Part shown: piece by piece, positions 44,005-56,232 of the stretch
How positions within the stretch are numbered: position 1 is the stretch's first letter
How the letters are laid out: each line of letters begins with the position of its first letter
Source of the DNA: Silene conica
Lineage: Eukaryota > Streptophyta > Magnoliopsida > Caryophyllales > Caryophyllaceae
Assembly: GCA_029255685.2 (NCBI GenBank)
Contig: CM055313.2
Span: 72,270,641 to 72,334,640 of the forward strand
Direction: 5' to 3'
DNA length: 64,000 nt
Notes under the pieces: generated by a model
Told to the model about the DNA's origin: nothing
Seen by the model: the letters and a program-made list of their open reading frames with translations, nothing else
Databases searched by the model: none
Made by a program: the position numbers and the translations under genes

Positions 44005-45765
44005 AAATTGAGAAGGTATGGAAAATGCACATGTACAAAAGCGACATTCAAATTGCTTGGAATGAAAGGCCAAATATGAACCTCAAAACATCAAAGTCTT
44101 TACTTGTGGAAAAGCTAACCTCGTAATATAGGCATAATCTCACTTTCATTCCCATTCCCATTGGTTTAGCCAACGGAGAAAGCATTAGTGGAGCTTGTTA
44201 GTACAACTTATAACACATCTTTGCTTCAAAGAGAATCATGACTCTTCACCCTATTTTCTACTATGAATCTTCCAGGATGCCATTTTCATTGGCGGACCAT
44301 CATAGCAATTTTCATTTATATTGAAGTTTATGGTGTTTTTATAATCAATTATTAATGTTAAAAGGAAGAGGTGATTGTTTCATCACACGCGATAATAGGT
44401 GCGAGCAATCTAATTTTGTAATCAAACATTTAAATTTCATACTCAATATTAATTACCTGTAACTAATATCTCTTACAAAGAACGGGTAGGACAAATGGAG
44501 AAAAAAAAAATTAAAAAAAAGATAAATAAATGAAGTGCTAATAAGATGTTTATCGTATAATTCTCCACTTCTCCGAATACACACATTACTTAATACGGAG
44601 TAAGTATGAAGTTACATATCCTAATGATTCAATCCGAGTTAGAAATAAATTATGGGGACACGCCACTGGCTATCTGAATTTCAGTGTTTTCTAAAATGAA
44701 GTAATGCTTGGTATGATTAAGAAGCAGGCAGCTGAGGAAAGCCTTACTGAATATAGATTGAAATCATTGAATTGATATAAAGGCAAATAAGCAATGTGAT
44801 GCAAGCGAAGAAATGGAGCATATGAATACATTATTACATACTAACATTATTACCATAATGTTTTTGGTAAGTGTATGGTAGCCTGGTAGGTCACAATGAC
44901 CTGCAACCGAATAACTTCCCTATATAACCTCATGCTTTCAACTAAAACTTGGTCATTTTTGCTACATGACGAATGCTCTCTATTATTTGTCAGTAAAGCT
45001 TCATCATTCTATTTTGCATTCCTAGCTCTAAACTTTCCTATTTCCACCATGTCTTGCAGCTTCTACTAGTTCCAACACAGCTGCACAGTACCCGAGGCAA
45101 GTCGGCCCTATGACAAGGCCGAATTCAAGGGTGTTGGAGCCTGTGTTAGACACTCGACACTTTGAAAGTCAAAAGTGCTATATAAGACTGTCTCACGTAT
45201 CTTTTAGTGAACCGATAATTTAATTAAAGTGACTAACTCGAACCCGATATCACAGGAATTGATTTATTAAGTGACTCTTTCAGAATGATCTACTGGTAGA
45301 TGTCATGATTGACTCCATTTAGATAAGAGTTATTCATGGATCGTCCTGTTGATTTAACCAGGTGCATTCGACACCGCAAAATAACAAGGCATTTTCAGAA
45401 GCTAACAAAGACGCGTCCTGTTAACCCGTTTCAAACCCACAAAATTACAAGGTACTGAATAGCGTGCTCAAGGAGCTGAAACGATTACATAACCTGCTGA
45501 CAGGGGCATATGAATGTATCTACGTTCTCATCATCTCTGTTTTAAAGCTGAATGATATGACACAACCAGCCTTCCAAAGAAGAATCTAAGGCACAGCCTC
45601 CAAAAACTGAGGCTTAATGAGCTGCAACGGATTAAACAGTTGGACAAAGGCTAGAATTACGAATAAAACCAAACTTGCAAATTAGTACACCCGTAAATAA
45701 GGAACATCATGTCTCTACTATTAACCATGTCATTGTCGAGATACAACACGAGTCCCCCATAAATC
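44005..45765. other. Intergenic, downstream of LSM7
   Basis: AT-rich spacer whose last few hundred bases should include the LSM7 3' UTR. No open frame or repeat end could be supported. Confidence 0.5.
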
Positions 45766-48700
45766 TTAAGCAGCATCTTGCTGGATGAACGGATTTGCAA
45801 TTTCATCTGTTCCGTCAGTTGGGGAGACTAGCATCACAGCTGTTCCTCTACAAACCTGCAAGACCAGCACACTTCTTTAGATTCATCATTCCATATTTCA
45901 AATTAAGAGTTGTTTCGTGTTGAACTAGAATGTATAACCAAGTACATTTGTAAGTGATGGAAGGCATTTTGTCTTGCCCTCCGTTGATACACTCTCCTTG
46001 GAGACACTAAGAAATCTTCCCCTATATACAATAGGACAATACGATACCAAGCTATTGCAAGAATGTGGCCGTGGGACACTCTCTCGTTAACACCACCTCT
46101 TGCTTTGCACCAATGGATTTTGTTTTACTTTGGTCCTCTGTCGGACAGTCTTTGCTCTAGGAGCCGAGATCGAAATTTGGAAGTTCATTACTCTTTTATA
46201 GTTATTTGAAATATCAAAAAACCCTTCAAAGTCCTGTTGACATATTACACTAGTTTGGAGGCTTTTGAAGCTTAATCAAGCTAGCTACAGAGAAGCCTTT
46301 CAGGAAATAGGACACCAAGTTTTACAGAGACTAGTGCTGCTCTTACTTGGGTGCAAGTGCTCAGCATGGGTAAAATACTAAAATGTCAGTTTTCCTGATT
46401 TTCGCAAAAAATGGTGTGAAGAAATATGTTCCGCCGTGTTAACACGCGATTATTTCTGCACTGCTCCTTGATGCAAACTTATACAGAAGGTATTTTTCTG
46501 CACCATTATAGAAGTTCAAAAGTGACACTTAAATGCCTAATATTAGGGTTATTATTTTTTATGGGGCTATCTAGTGAATTCTTAAGCACTTCAAACATTT
46601 ATTGATTAATCTCAAAGCCTGCACTCAATGCCAACGGAAGAGAGAAACAAGTACAAGACAGAAGGAAGGAGGCACGAAGAACATACAATTAAGCCAAGGC
46701 TTCGGGTCTGGTCAATAGTCTTGAGTGGGTCATCCGGATCTGCAGTCACATTTTACTCAAGTTATACACAAACCAATAAAGCTGTCAATTAAATGCCTGA
46801 ACTGAATAAAAGTAGAGTCACTCGAAGATATACACATGCCGACATACATAAATACATACATATATACTTTGATTTCCCCCCTTTTGTCTCTCCTAAGGAA
46901 CACCCCTCCAGGCTCCCCAGGTATAGACAGGAAAGAGGGGTGATACACAACAACTCAATTAAACAGAGATGATGCTTGTAGTTGCACAATGTTCATATTA
47001 CATTGAATTCCTTTCCGACACCAAAAGAAAGAAATGAAAGCAGAATCAATCGGTAACAAAGGTCGAGCATGAATTTATATTACACATATGACCAAACATT
47101 ACGCCCGATAAAATGAGTCGTAAATTACGTTTTCAAAAATAAATTAAGCAGAGCATGAATACTAAAGCATACTCTCATCTACATCCGACCAATGAAGATA
47201 ATTACTTCAGTAAATAGCTTTCATACCTCTCAGAGATTCAACAGCTTCATCCAGCACAAGGTTCAGCAACTGGTCATAACCTTTTAGTGTTCCAGTTACT
47301 GTACAAGGAATGAAGATACATAAGATGCCAAAAACAATATCAACAAGACAATATGGCCCATCCACAGCGCAAATAAATTCTCTCGGAGAGCTACTGGAAG
47401 CTCAAGCTTCTAACCATTAGTCGCAGGTTGAATTCTCATCAACCTGAACCTCCCATGGGTTTAGGAGGTCTCATGAAAACGTTGCTCATTAAGGTGGCTA
47501 GGCCTAGAATGACTACTTTCAGCCCTAAATAAGCTGGTTGGCTCGTGGAGACAGGTTTCCCTTACCCTCGGCCCTTGGAGATGTTTCATAATAATGACGA
47601 AAATAAACGAGTGGGATTACATGTGAAGAGAGTACGAAGAAACTGAAAGCAACAAATTTTTGCAAATCTCCACATTAAAGGACCAGATTCATGGCAGATT
47701 GGTGGGTATTCATATTAGCAGAGACGAGCCAAAAAATTATAGGTATACATTTTCAAGACAAGATAAAGTTGAGTGCAAGAAAATACAACATACAATGAGC
47801 TAAGGGATTAGATATGCAGGGAGAAGAATAGAACTAGTAGCTAAAAGCACTATAAAATATCTCAACTGAGCATAAACAACTAAGTTTCTAGGAGTAATAA
47901 ATTCGCACAAAAAAAAGGGTATTGCTTTTGGCAATCAAGACAAAAGTCGCTCTTCTATGGCTTTGGAATAAGATGGAATAGAGCAAAACAAATCAGTGAA
48001 TTTCTTCAGTTTTAACATAGTGAAGTAAGAATCCATCAATGCAAATATCCACAAGTTTATCACGGGACATTGCATACAATCTCTCTTTTTTCAATAAAGG
48101 CGTAAGGCTTACCTTGGGACTCGAGGACTTGTGTTTAATTTCATTACTTCATTGACAAATCTGGCTTTCTAATTATCTAGTTTCATACATTTTCTTTAAC
48201 TCTTATTCATGTTTTCGACTTTCGATGAATTGAGCATACAATGCAATGGCAGTATGACACGGCCAAAGTAGATAAAAAAGTTGCAGTGGTTGCCTACTTG
48301 TATATTGTATAGTAGCCACAAAATCAAGATACTAGCTCCAACAATAGACAGTTAAGGGTTAGACACATATTGAAAACGGGAGAAAGGGATGAGTGACAAT
48401 ACACATGTCACTATGGCAGGAGCAAAGGCATGAAAGCAACGACACACAACCAAGGCATACAAAGCGTTTGACAGGCTTTAGCCACCACGAATGAAGATAT
48501 GCCAGAGGCTAGGTAGCACCAAAACGGACACGGACACGACACGGACACGTGACACGACATTTCATGAAATTTAGGACACGGGACATGTTAGTTAAATTTA
48601 ATAAAATATGCATTTTATAGTTATAAATGTTTAATTTTTTTTTTTGCAAAAGTATTTGATACTCCCTTCGAGTTATTGTGATTGTTCTTATTTCCCTTTT

Positions 48701-49814
48701 GATGCGAGTTTAGTGATGGTTCCTTTTTCCTTTTTTAGTAACTTTTTTGTGGTCCAAAATCAATTCAGTGTGGGGTAGGGTGTTTTGTGTGGTTTAGAAT
48801 CATTTTCTTATTTTTTGTGCATAAAGGTAAAGGAACAATCACTATAACTCGGAGGGAGTATTAATTTTCAATAAGTGAAGGTAAAACTTACCCTTGGTAA
48901 TAACTCATTTTCATTTCTCATCCAAACCAATATACTAATTAATCTCTTTCGATAGCGTATTTCTCGTCTGAAGATTACCATTCACCCCAAATGATGACCA
49001 TCGGGGGCACGCGATGGACACGGCTCAAATACCATGGACACGCGTCGGACACGTGCCCAAATAAATGTAGAAAGTTAGACACGGCTTCATAGGTGTCTGA
49101 CACGTTTCGGCGTGTCTCCGTGGAGTATCGGTGTCGGACACGGAGTCGGACACGGTACGGCTAATCACGAGAAGTGTCCGTGCTACCTAGGCCAGAGGTG
49201 GCTTATTTTAAGAAAATACGTTGCACAAGCCTTTAAAAAACACACTATATCACGGACTCACCCTAACACCTACTTAAATGAGAACAATAGTTAAAGCAGT
49301 AAATTGGTGAGCCTAGATGTTAAATGGATGTTAGAAAGAACGATGATTGATATTATCATATATCTAGGCACTATAACTCCTTATATGAAAGTTAAGAACC
49401 TCCTTAATATTTTTAAGCATCACAAACTCGGTGTGAAATGTGTGAATTACACTATACATCCAAATCTCAAAAGGAACTTATAATTTATAAGTAACTAGCT
49501 AACAGAGGAGAGCAGAAAAACGAATACCATTTTACAAAGACTAAAAAGAAAACAAACCTTGTCTTCCACCAGTGAGCTTGACTTGCACTCCCTTGTCTAC
49601 AAACTTGGCAAGATCTAGAACTGTTTCCTTTCTGTTAGACTGCAACATATAAACATAAGTTTTAGCATTACAAGAGCACAAATGAACAATCATCAGCCAA
49701 CTCATCCATCAAACGACATTTGCTGCAAAACTTCTTTTCTACCAGCACCAATAAATCTGAAACCCTAAAAGCCTAATACATACAAAATTCAAAGATACAG
49801 CAAGATCTTACCAT
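45766..49814 (-). CDS. LSM7: U6 snRNA-associated Sm-like protein LSm7
   Basis: Five coding exons on the minus strand: 49814-49812 (only the ATG), 49639-49558, 47298-47227, 46739-46687 and 45855-45766. They join in frame to 99 residues, the same length as LSm7 in other plants. The protein begins M-S-N-R-K-E-T-V-L-D and shows the Sm fold: Sm1 around F-V-D-K-G-V-Q-V-K-L-T-G-G-R-Q and Sm2 around L-I-V-C-R-G-T-A-V. The RNA-contacting motif L-N-L-V-L-D is at about 47-52. LSm7 is a ring subunit of both LSm1-7 (cytoplasmic decapping) and LSm2-8 (nuclear U6 snRNP). A 5' UTR intron is predicted at 49879-50588, with donor CT/GTAAGTTC and acceptor TTTTCCAG. Introns hold MITEs, and the 2.3-kb intron 2 contains a hAT/Stowaway nest. 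Confidence 0.96.
48509..49190. mobile_element. hAT-type element with TSD GCCAGAGG
   Basis: The ends CTAGGTAGCAC and GTGCTACCTAG are inverted repeats, flanked by the perfect 8-bp duplication GCCAGAGG at 48501-48508 and 49191-49198. Subterminal DNA is full of GGACACG/CGTGTCC. It has no transposase. A Stowaway MITE (48660-48860) is inserted in it. It lies in intron 2 of LSM7. Confidence 0.88.
48660..48860. mobile_element. Stowaway-like MITE
   Basis: Begins TACTCCCTTCGAGTTATTGTGATTGTT and ends AACAATCACTATAACTCGGAGGGAGTA, long near-perfect inverted repeats with TA at both borders. About 200 bp, nested in the hAT-type element. Confidence 0.85.
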
Positions 49815-49878
49815 TGCTTGGTTATAGCTCAAGTTTCCCGCTTTTAGTTGTTAGTGAAAAGCCAAACGATGATCAGAC

Positions 49879-50589
49879 CTGGAAAAGCACGAGTTAGTCA
49901 AATAAGTTACAGATTAGAATAGAGTAATCTAATACACAGATACCGGAAGTCTCAACTACAAAAGGCTCTTGCTACGCTCAAACTGAAACAATATTATAAA
50001 CAATGTACTCCCTCCATCCCAATCATGTGTTAACCTTTTTTATTCTTTGTGAGGAGTGTTGTAATCAAAGGTAAATAAATGACAATTGGGACGAAGGGAT
50101 TAGTATTTCAGAAAGAGGTGACAGTGACACCAAAATACTCCCTCCATTCCGATCATTTGTTTGATTAAATAACAAACTCCATGTAAAATCAAAAGTACTC
50201 ACTAAATACCTAATTCAGTTCAATTAACAATTTTTACATATGCCCAACTTCATGAAAGTGGAAGATTACCAAATCATGAAGTACCAATGTCAAATAAACT
50301 TTTAAATAGATTGCAGCAGCAGTAACAAAATCAATTGAAAAGTAAACTAATGAAGTAAACCTAATTGGGTAATTGGGTAGAATGGGTACTCAAAAGAACA
50401 CAACTTTTTTCAATAATCTAGGAAATATCTATACCCTCAACCAATTTGAACAAAACCCAACATAAATTTCAATGATTTTACTTTTCTGGGTATAAGAAAC
50501 TAAAAATAAACGCAGAAAACAAATAATTGAGCATATGTGTAGCAGAAGAATCAAGGAAAACGAAAATGGGACGCAATGATGAACTTACA
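49879..50589 (-). other. LSM7 leader intron with MITE insertions
   Basis: Predicted leader intron (see LSM7). It contains the small Stowaway MITE at 50006-50102 and a second one-ended match TACTCCCTCCATTCC at about 50136. No coding sequence. Confidence 0.55.
50006..50102. mobile_element. Stowaway-like MITE, 97 bp
   Basis: Ends TACTCCCTCCATCCCAAT and ATTGGGACGAAGGGATTA are inverted repeats with TA borders. It contains no coding sequence and lies in the LSM7 leader intron. Confidence 0.8.
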
Positions 50590-51986
50590 GTTGATATGAA
50601 AAACTAGAAAGTTGCAGTCGCGGAGCGAAGTCTCACAGCAGGTGTGAGTTTATGACCTATTTTCGGAGCATGAAGGCCAGTAATATACACCAAACCGACC
50701 AGGAGTCCCAATAAAAAGAATCAAACGCTAAAACTATGGCCCTGTTTGGTAAACAGTATATTACAAAAAAAAAAATTAGCATATTTGAGATAATTAGCAT
50801 GTTTGACCGATCAATATGTTATTTGGATTGTTTGGGTAACAGCATATTAGAAGAGTAGATTGGGCTTCAATATGCTCTTTGCAATATGCTGTTTCCCAAC
50901 ATATTCAAAGAGTATATTGGCAAAAATAAAAAATTATCTTTTTACGCTTCAAAAAATACTAACCCTATTTTAGTTTACAGTTTTTCATTCTCTTTTATCT
51001 TTGCAAAATCTACGTTTTTTTTCTCTAACTTGTTTTTCCAATTTTTCTAAAAATTATTTAGTAGCATATTTCAGGTGTAATGTGTATTGTTTGTTTTTGT
51101 TTGTTTATACTTTGATTTTTCTTAACTCAAAACTTATAGAGTAATTGATTTCCGTTAACTCCATTTTATGCGGTGTTTTTGTGGTTAAGTATCATGAAAA
51201 TGAGTTTAGAGGAGCACCTCCGAGGGGTTCAAAAGAATTTTTTAACAGGGCTCATTCTTCATTAAGAAATTGTATTGAGAGGCATTTGGTGTTCTCAAAG
51301 CGCGATGAAAATTTTTAGGAAGGATGCCTCAATACATGCTACAAAATCAAAATAGTATTATTTGTGAAACTTTTGTATTACATAATTATATAAGAAGAAA
51401 TACAATTAGGGATGTATTTTAACAAATATTAGATCTGTTTGCCCTACGAGGAAGTCCGGTTATTACGGAGTGGTTTAAGGGGAACTATCTAATTATTGGC
51501 CTGGTTTTGGTCATAATGCCGAAGATGAAACGGCATGAATTTTTCTTTATAAGTTTGTATTTTAAATTATTACCATATAGATCTAATACTTGTATCTTAT
51601 AATCTGTTTGTTTTCTGAGTGATCATTGTTTCATGTTTGGTTTGATTTTGATATTGATATTGATAGTGCGGTTCTTACTTCTTAGATGTTGCTTAAATAG
51701 TTTATTTTAGGTTTAGTGCTAGAATTAGGGTTTTGATCGCCTGTACTTAATTAGGGGATGTTTGTTTATGCCTCTTGATGTTCAATTTTAATTTATTGAT
51801 TGATCCATGTAATTCATTATTTTGTGTTTTTAGAATGTGTACAGTTGTAAGTAGTGTATCAAACGTCAAATTTCGTCACAATTTGTTGTCTTTAGAAACA
51901 TTGAAGAAGAAAAGCAAGATTTAATTTTATTGTTTTAGCTTCTGTGGATATGATGAACTTGTTTCATTTGTGCTATGTTTGTATTC
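50590..51986. other. LSM7 upstream region and T-rich spacer
   Basis: The LSM7 first exon and promoter should lie at about 50590-50750. At 50742-50770 the sequence GGCCCTGTTTGGTAAACAG resembles the left end of a hAT-type MITE, with 'aatatgctgttt..caacatatt' repeats to 50920. No matching right end was found. The rest is AT-rich with no gene. Confidence 0.45.
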
Positions 51987-52003
51987 TGATCAACTTGTTT
52001 TTT

Positions 52004-52080
52004 TTTTTTTTTGGTTCAAATGAGCGCACTAAGTCGCAGGTGAGAATCGAACCCCCAACTTCATGGTTGGGGTAAGAGCG
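52004..52080 (-). mobile_element. Short tRNA-derived SINE with 17-bp TSD
   Basis: On the minus strand the unit runs from an ACGCTCTTACCCC start, through a B-box-like GGGGTTCGATTCTCACC, to a run of A. It is flanked by TGATCAACTTGTTTTTT at 51987-52003 and again at 52081-52097, the long direct duplication of LINE-type retrotransposition. At about 77 bp it is either a very small SINE or a 5'-truncated copy. Confidence 0.6.
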
Positions 52081-52085
52081 TGATC

Positions 52086-53058
52086 AACTTGTTTTTTAAA
52101 GTGTAAACAAATGAATGTTCAATGCTCATTGAGAATGTTTACATGTCCTATGTTTGTTTTATGATCTGTTTGTTTCATTTTATCCACCTTAATTGTTCTT
52201 ATCAGACTTAAACTTGTTTTTTAAAGTGTAAACAAATGAATGTTCAATGCTCATTGAGAATGTTTACATGTCCTGTGTTTGTTTACTAACCTACTTGTTT
52301 CATTTTATCCACCTTAATTGTTCTTATCATACTTAAACTTGTCCTTAAAATGTAAACAAATGAATGTTCAATGCTCATTGAGAATGTTTACATGTTCTAT
52401 GTTTGTTTTCTGATCTGCTTGTTTCATTTTATCCACCTTAATTGTTCTTATCAGACTTAAACTTGTCCTTAAAATGTAGTAAACAAATGAATGTTCAATG
52501 CTCATTGAGAATGTTTACATGTCCTATGTTTGTTTTCTGATCTGCTTGTTTTATTTTATCCACCTGAATGTTCTTATTAGATTTAAACTTGTCCTTAAAG
52601 TGTAAACAAATGAATGTTCAATGCTCATTGAGAATGTTTACATGTCCTATATATGTTTTCTGATCTGCTTGTTTCATTTTATCCACCTTAATTGTTCTTA
52701 TCAGACTTAAACTTGTTTTTTAAAGTATAATCAAATGAATGTTCAATGCTCATTGAGAATGTTTACATGTCCTATGTTTGTTTACTGACCTACTTGTTTC
52801 ATTTTATCCACCTTAATTGTTCTTATCAAACTTAAACTTGTCCTTAAAATGTAAACAAATGAATGTTCAATGCTCATTGAGAATGTTTACATGTCCTATT
52901 TTTGTTTTCTGATCTGCTTGTTTCATTTTATCCACCTTAATTGTTCTTATTATGAGATTTAAACTTGTCCTTAAAGTATAAACAAATGAATGTTCAATGC
53001 TCATTGAGAATGTTTACATGTCCTATGTTTGTTTTCTAATCTGCTTGTTTCATTTGAC
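52086..53058. repeat. 125-bp tandem array, eight units
   Basis: Eight units of 124-127 bp start at 52086, 52211, 52335, 52459, 52585, 52709, 52835 and 52962. Every unit has the block 'aaatgaatgttcaatgctc' followed by 'attgagaatgtttacatgtcc'. The block includes the inverted pair TTCAATGCTCATTGAGAA, so each unit may form a small hairpin. Variation between units is a few percent, which suggests recent amplification. It lies downstream of the mariner-like transposase pseudogene and may belong to that element. Confidence 0.9.
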
Positions 53059-53061
53059 TGA

Positions 53062-53870
53062 CCTAATATGAATTATGCTCAATGATGAAAGCCCTTAATG
53101 GTTTGAGAGCAACATGTGTCATGTACATTAAATAGGTTAGTGGTCATTTAAATAGTAATGCCACCACATGGTCTACCTTAATTGTGTGTGTGTAGGAGGC
53201 ATTGCTCCTTCAGACAACTCAATGATGAGGCCAGACAGGCCTGAGAGTTGTTATTCGTTTCCAATTTGATGGGTTGGGTTTCTGAAAATGTGTAGGCTGG
53301 CCTGTTTTTGAAAATGATAAGGGCATCTGTCTGTTTCTTTTATGAAGGTGCTCAATGATGAAAGACCTTAATGGTTTGAGAGCAACATGTGTAAAGTGTA
53401 GTAAATAGGTTTCTGGCCATTTAAGTAGTCATGTCACCACATGGTCTACCTTAATTGTGTATGTAGGAGGCATGTCTTCTTTAGATAACTCAATGAGGAG
53501 GCCAAACAGGCCTGAGAGTTGTTATTTGTTTCGTATTTGAATGGGTTGGATTTCTGAATTGTGTAGTACTTGTAGAAGTTGGTCATGTTGCTTACGGTTT
53601 ATAAGCCACCACATGGTCTACCATTCATAGGTGTGTGTGCGCAAACATTTAAACGACAGTCACATAATTACTTAGTTATACAGAGCTTGCTGATAACATT
53701 ACCTGAATGGTTTGAAAGCTTAGTTATGACATTTGTATTTTTGATAACTGTCATTAAATGGTTGTAGCATGGTCTACCTAGATTGTGTGTGTAGAAGACT
53801 TATTAACCAAACAGAACTCAATGATGAGGCCATTTAGTCCTGAGAGTTGTCTGTTTATGTGTTTTTCACT
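53062..53870. repeat. Three diverged 260-290-bp direct repeats
   Basis: The blocks 'gctcaatgatgaaag.ccttaatggtttgagagcaacatgtgt', 'ccacatggtctacctt' and 'actcaatga.gaggcca.acaggcctgagagttgtt' recur in the same order at about 53080, 53348 and 53600. The third copy is the most diverged. They sit between the 125-bp array and the transposase pseudogene. Confidence 0.75.
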
Positions 53871-53984
53871 CTGTTTTGTAGTTGAACATTAAACAATAAC
53901 ATTAACATGGAACATTATGTAGCTGAACATTAAACAATAACATTAAACTAGAAGTTGAACATTACATATTCTTTGCGTTACAAG

Positions 53985-55372
53985 CGATTTCATTGAGCAT
54001 TATACCCTAGTTCTGACATTAAATACTCTAACCTTTGCGTCTTGCCTATTCCACATAAGTAGTCAACGCATTCCCTAACTAGTGACTCACAAACCACTAA
54101 ATTTCTTGGTAACATACCAATGGCTGCTAGATGGCCCTTCTTCATATGAGGAATTGCAAAGTTGTTGTGACCTTTACATTTCATGATTTCTACCATAACT
54201 GATTGTAATGTTAAGAATATGTTGTTTAGGTTACTTGGGCTGTAATCCACGAATGCTTGCATGATTTGATTCACTAGTTCATCAACTGTTTTAGCTGCTT
54301 GTGATGATTGTAGAGATTGTAATACCCTAAAATAACCAAGGTCATTACAATTTGAGTCGGGTGAGTTTGGTGGCTGGAAAACTAATTGAATGTGAAAACC
54401 ATCTGAATTTGCGGCTGCCATAAAATCTGGATCGCCGTTCTTTATATGTGGTCTAGCGTTGTCTTGTTGAATGTAAATCTCTTTGCTTAGTCCTTCTGGC
54501 CATGAACTTTTGATAGCTGAAATGACTTCCTCAATCAGACATTTTTTTCACCACTTTTTTCGTGATAGAGTCTATTGGTTTCGTTTCCATTGTTCCCCTT
54601 GGCCTATTTCTACTGTTTCTTGCTGCTGGTACTTGACGTGTAAGAGGGAATATCCCTATTTCCCATCGAAAATTAATTCTCCGTTTGCATCATAAACCGG
54701 TCTGCTGACCGCGCACATGAACATCACTTTTGTGATGTACCTTTTTTATTGGCAGCTACGGTAAGGTAACTCTTCCCCATTTACCACGTAAATTTTATGG
54801 TCGTCGTCTGTAATAAAGAACCACTTCTCATCCATGTCATTACGTTGCTCATCTCGCTGAACTTGATTTCTGTAACTGGGACTGCATTAAGGTCGAGAAA
54901 ATCATCGATCACTTGATTTACAACAAGCATCTTAAGTGAGTGAAGAAGCCTTTCCTCTTTGTGTAAGTCGTTGAGTTTAGGATGAAGTGGGCTGGAATGA
55001 GGTTTTAGTAAACCTTCTTTCACCCACGTGTGGACCGTGCCAATGGCAACACCACAATTTTCTGAAACTCTTTTCATAGTATTCCGTTTTGCAGCAATGA
55101 GGGACTTGATAAACTCGACATTAGGTAGAACTTTCTTCTTGTTATTGTTGCCCATTCTCCCGCTACTAACGTTAAGTTTCTGACCAGCTGATCTCGGTTT
55201 TTTTTGCGAGGTGCCAAATGTTAGACACACTCCTTTCTTTGAGTTTGAACCGGAGGACTGTTTTATGGATTTCACCACGTTCAAGTTTCCCGTTCACAGA
55301 TTTCTGAAGCAAGTAAACAGCAATTTCAGAACGTAGTTCCTCGGACATGCATTTGTACACCATTTTGCTAAT
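53985..55372 (-). pseudogene. Mariner-like (plant MLE) transposase
   Basis: Reading down the minus strand, an N-terminal helix-turn-helix part (55363-55010) includes V-A-I-G-T-V-H-T-W-V-K-E-G-L-L. The catalytic domain follows: M-D-E-K-W-F-F-I-T at about 54835 (first Asp), Q-Q-D-N-A-R-P-H at about 54460 (second Asp), and Q-P-P-N-S-P-D-S-N at about 54365 (third Asp). This is the DD39D layout of plant mariner-like transposases. Frameshifts near 55180 and 54840 and stops in 54780-54500 kill the gene. The C-terminal part 54421-53990 is open for 143 codons. A TIR-like GAATGGAGGAAGTA at 55782-55795 may be the right end. The left end was not found. Confidence 0.85.
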
Positions 55373-55878
55373 TTTTGTAACTGTTTGTAATAAATTTGTA
55401 AGGACTTTTTATGTTTTTGTTTTGGACTTTTCTTTTGGACTTTTGTAAGTAAATGTAGAGAAAAGTGATTTTTTGTAGTGTACTCAGTTAATGAACTGAG
55501 AATAGTGTATTTATTGCCAATGAGGACTGTATTAACAGCCTGGCAACAGCCTGTACATTTGGTTTTTTTGGGGGGAAATAAGTAAGTGTACAATTGCAAG
55601 AAATCTGAAACTTCAAAACGGTTTTTGGTCATAAAATTAACAACTAACAACTCAGAAATTACACTTTAACAATACAATTAACTTAACTAAAAAGCAACTT
55701 TCACACTTTTCAATGTACTTTCTATTGTTTTTTATTCTAGTATTAAAACTTGTGCATAAAGCATAAGTGTAACTTGGATATGAATGGAGGAAGTATGACA
55801 TAATCTTGGCGTCTCAATAAGGCAGTTCCACGGGAATTGAATCTAGGATATCATTTTTGTGTTGTTGGGATTTGGGGT

Positions 55879-56232
55879 CTAGGTAGTACAGACACTTCTC
55901 CTATCTAGACGTCCAGTGTCCGACACTCGGACACCCAACACTCGTTGGACACATGGCTAAACATATTATAGTTTGGACGGGGAATGAAATTTTAAAAAAG
56001 ATCGATTAAAAGATAAGTGTAGGTGGAAAAATAAGAATTAGTTATAGTTAAGGTCGAATTGTACATTTGCTTCTTTAGATTTAACTTCAAATACATGATA
56101 AAAATAAAATTATACGTTATTTATAGTCATAAAATATACAGTATATGTTATTATATTTAAATGCCGTGTTCCGTGTCCTAAATTTCATGGGATGCCGTGT
56201 TCCATGTCCGTGTCCGTTTTGGTGCTACCTAA
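55879..56232. mobile_element. hAT-type element, same family as 48509-49190
   Basis: Ends CTAGGTAGTAC and GTGCTACCTAA are imperfect inverted repeats. Flanks TTTGGGGT (55871-55878) and CTTGGGGT (56233-56240) match at 7 of 8 positions. The interior has GTGTCCGACACTCGGACACCC and CCATGTCCGTGTCCG subterminal motifs shared with the LSM7-intron copy. Confidence 0.82.

Noticed and set aside
50136-55795. A single 5.6-kb mariner-like element from the TACTCCCTCCATTC at 50136 to the GAATGGAGGAAGTA at 55782
   Set aside because: It would have to include the LSM7 first exon and promoter. The left motif is better explained as a Stowaway remnant in the leader intron.
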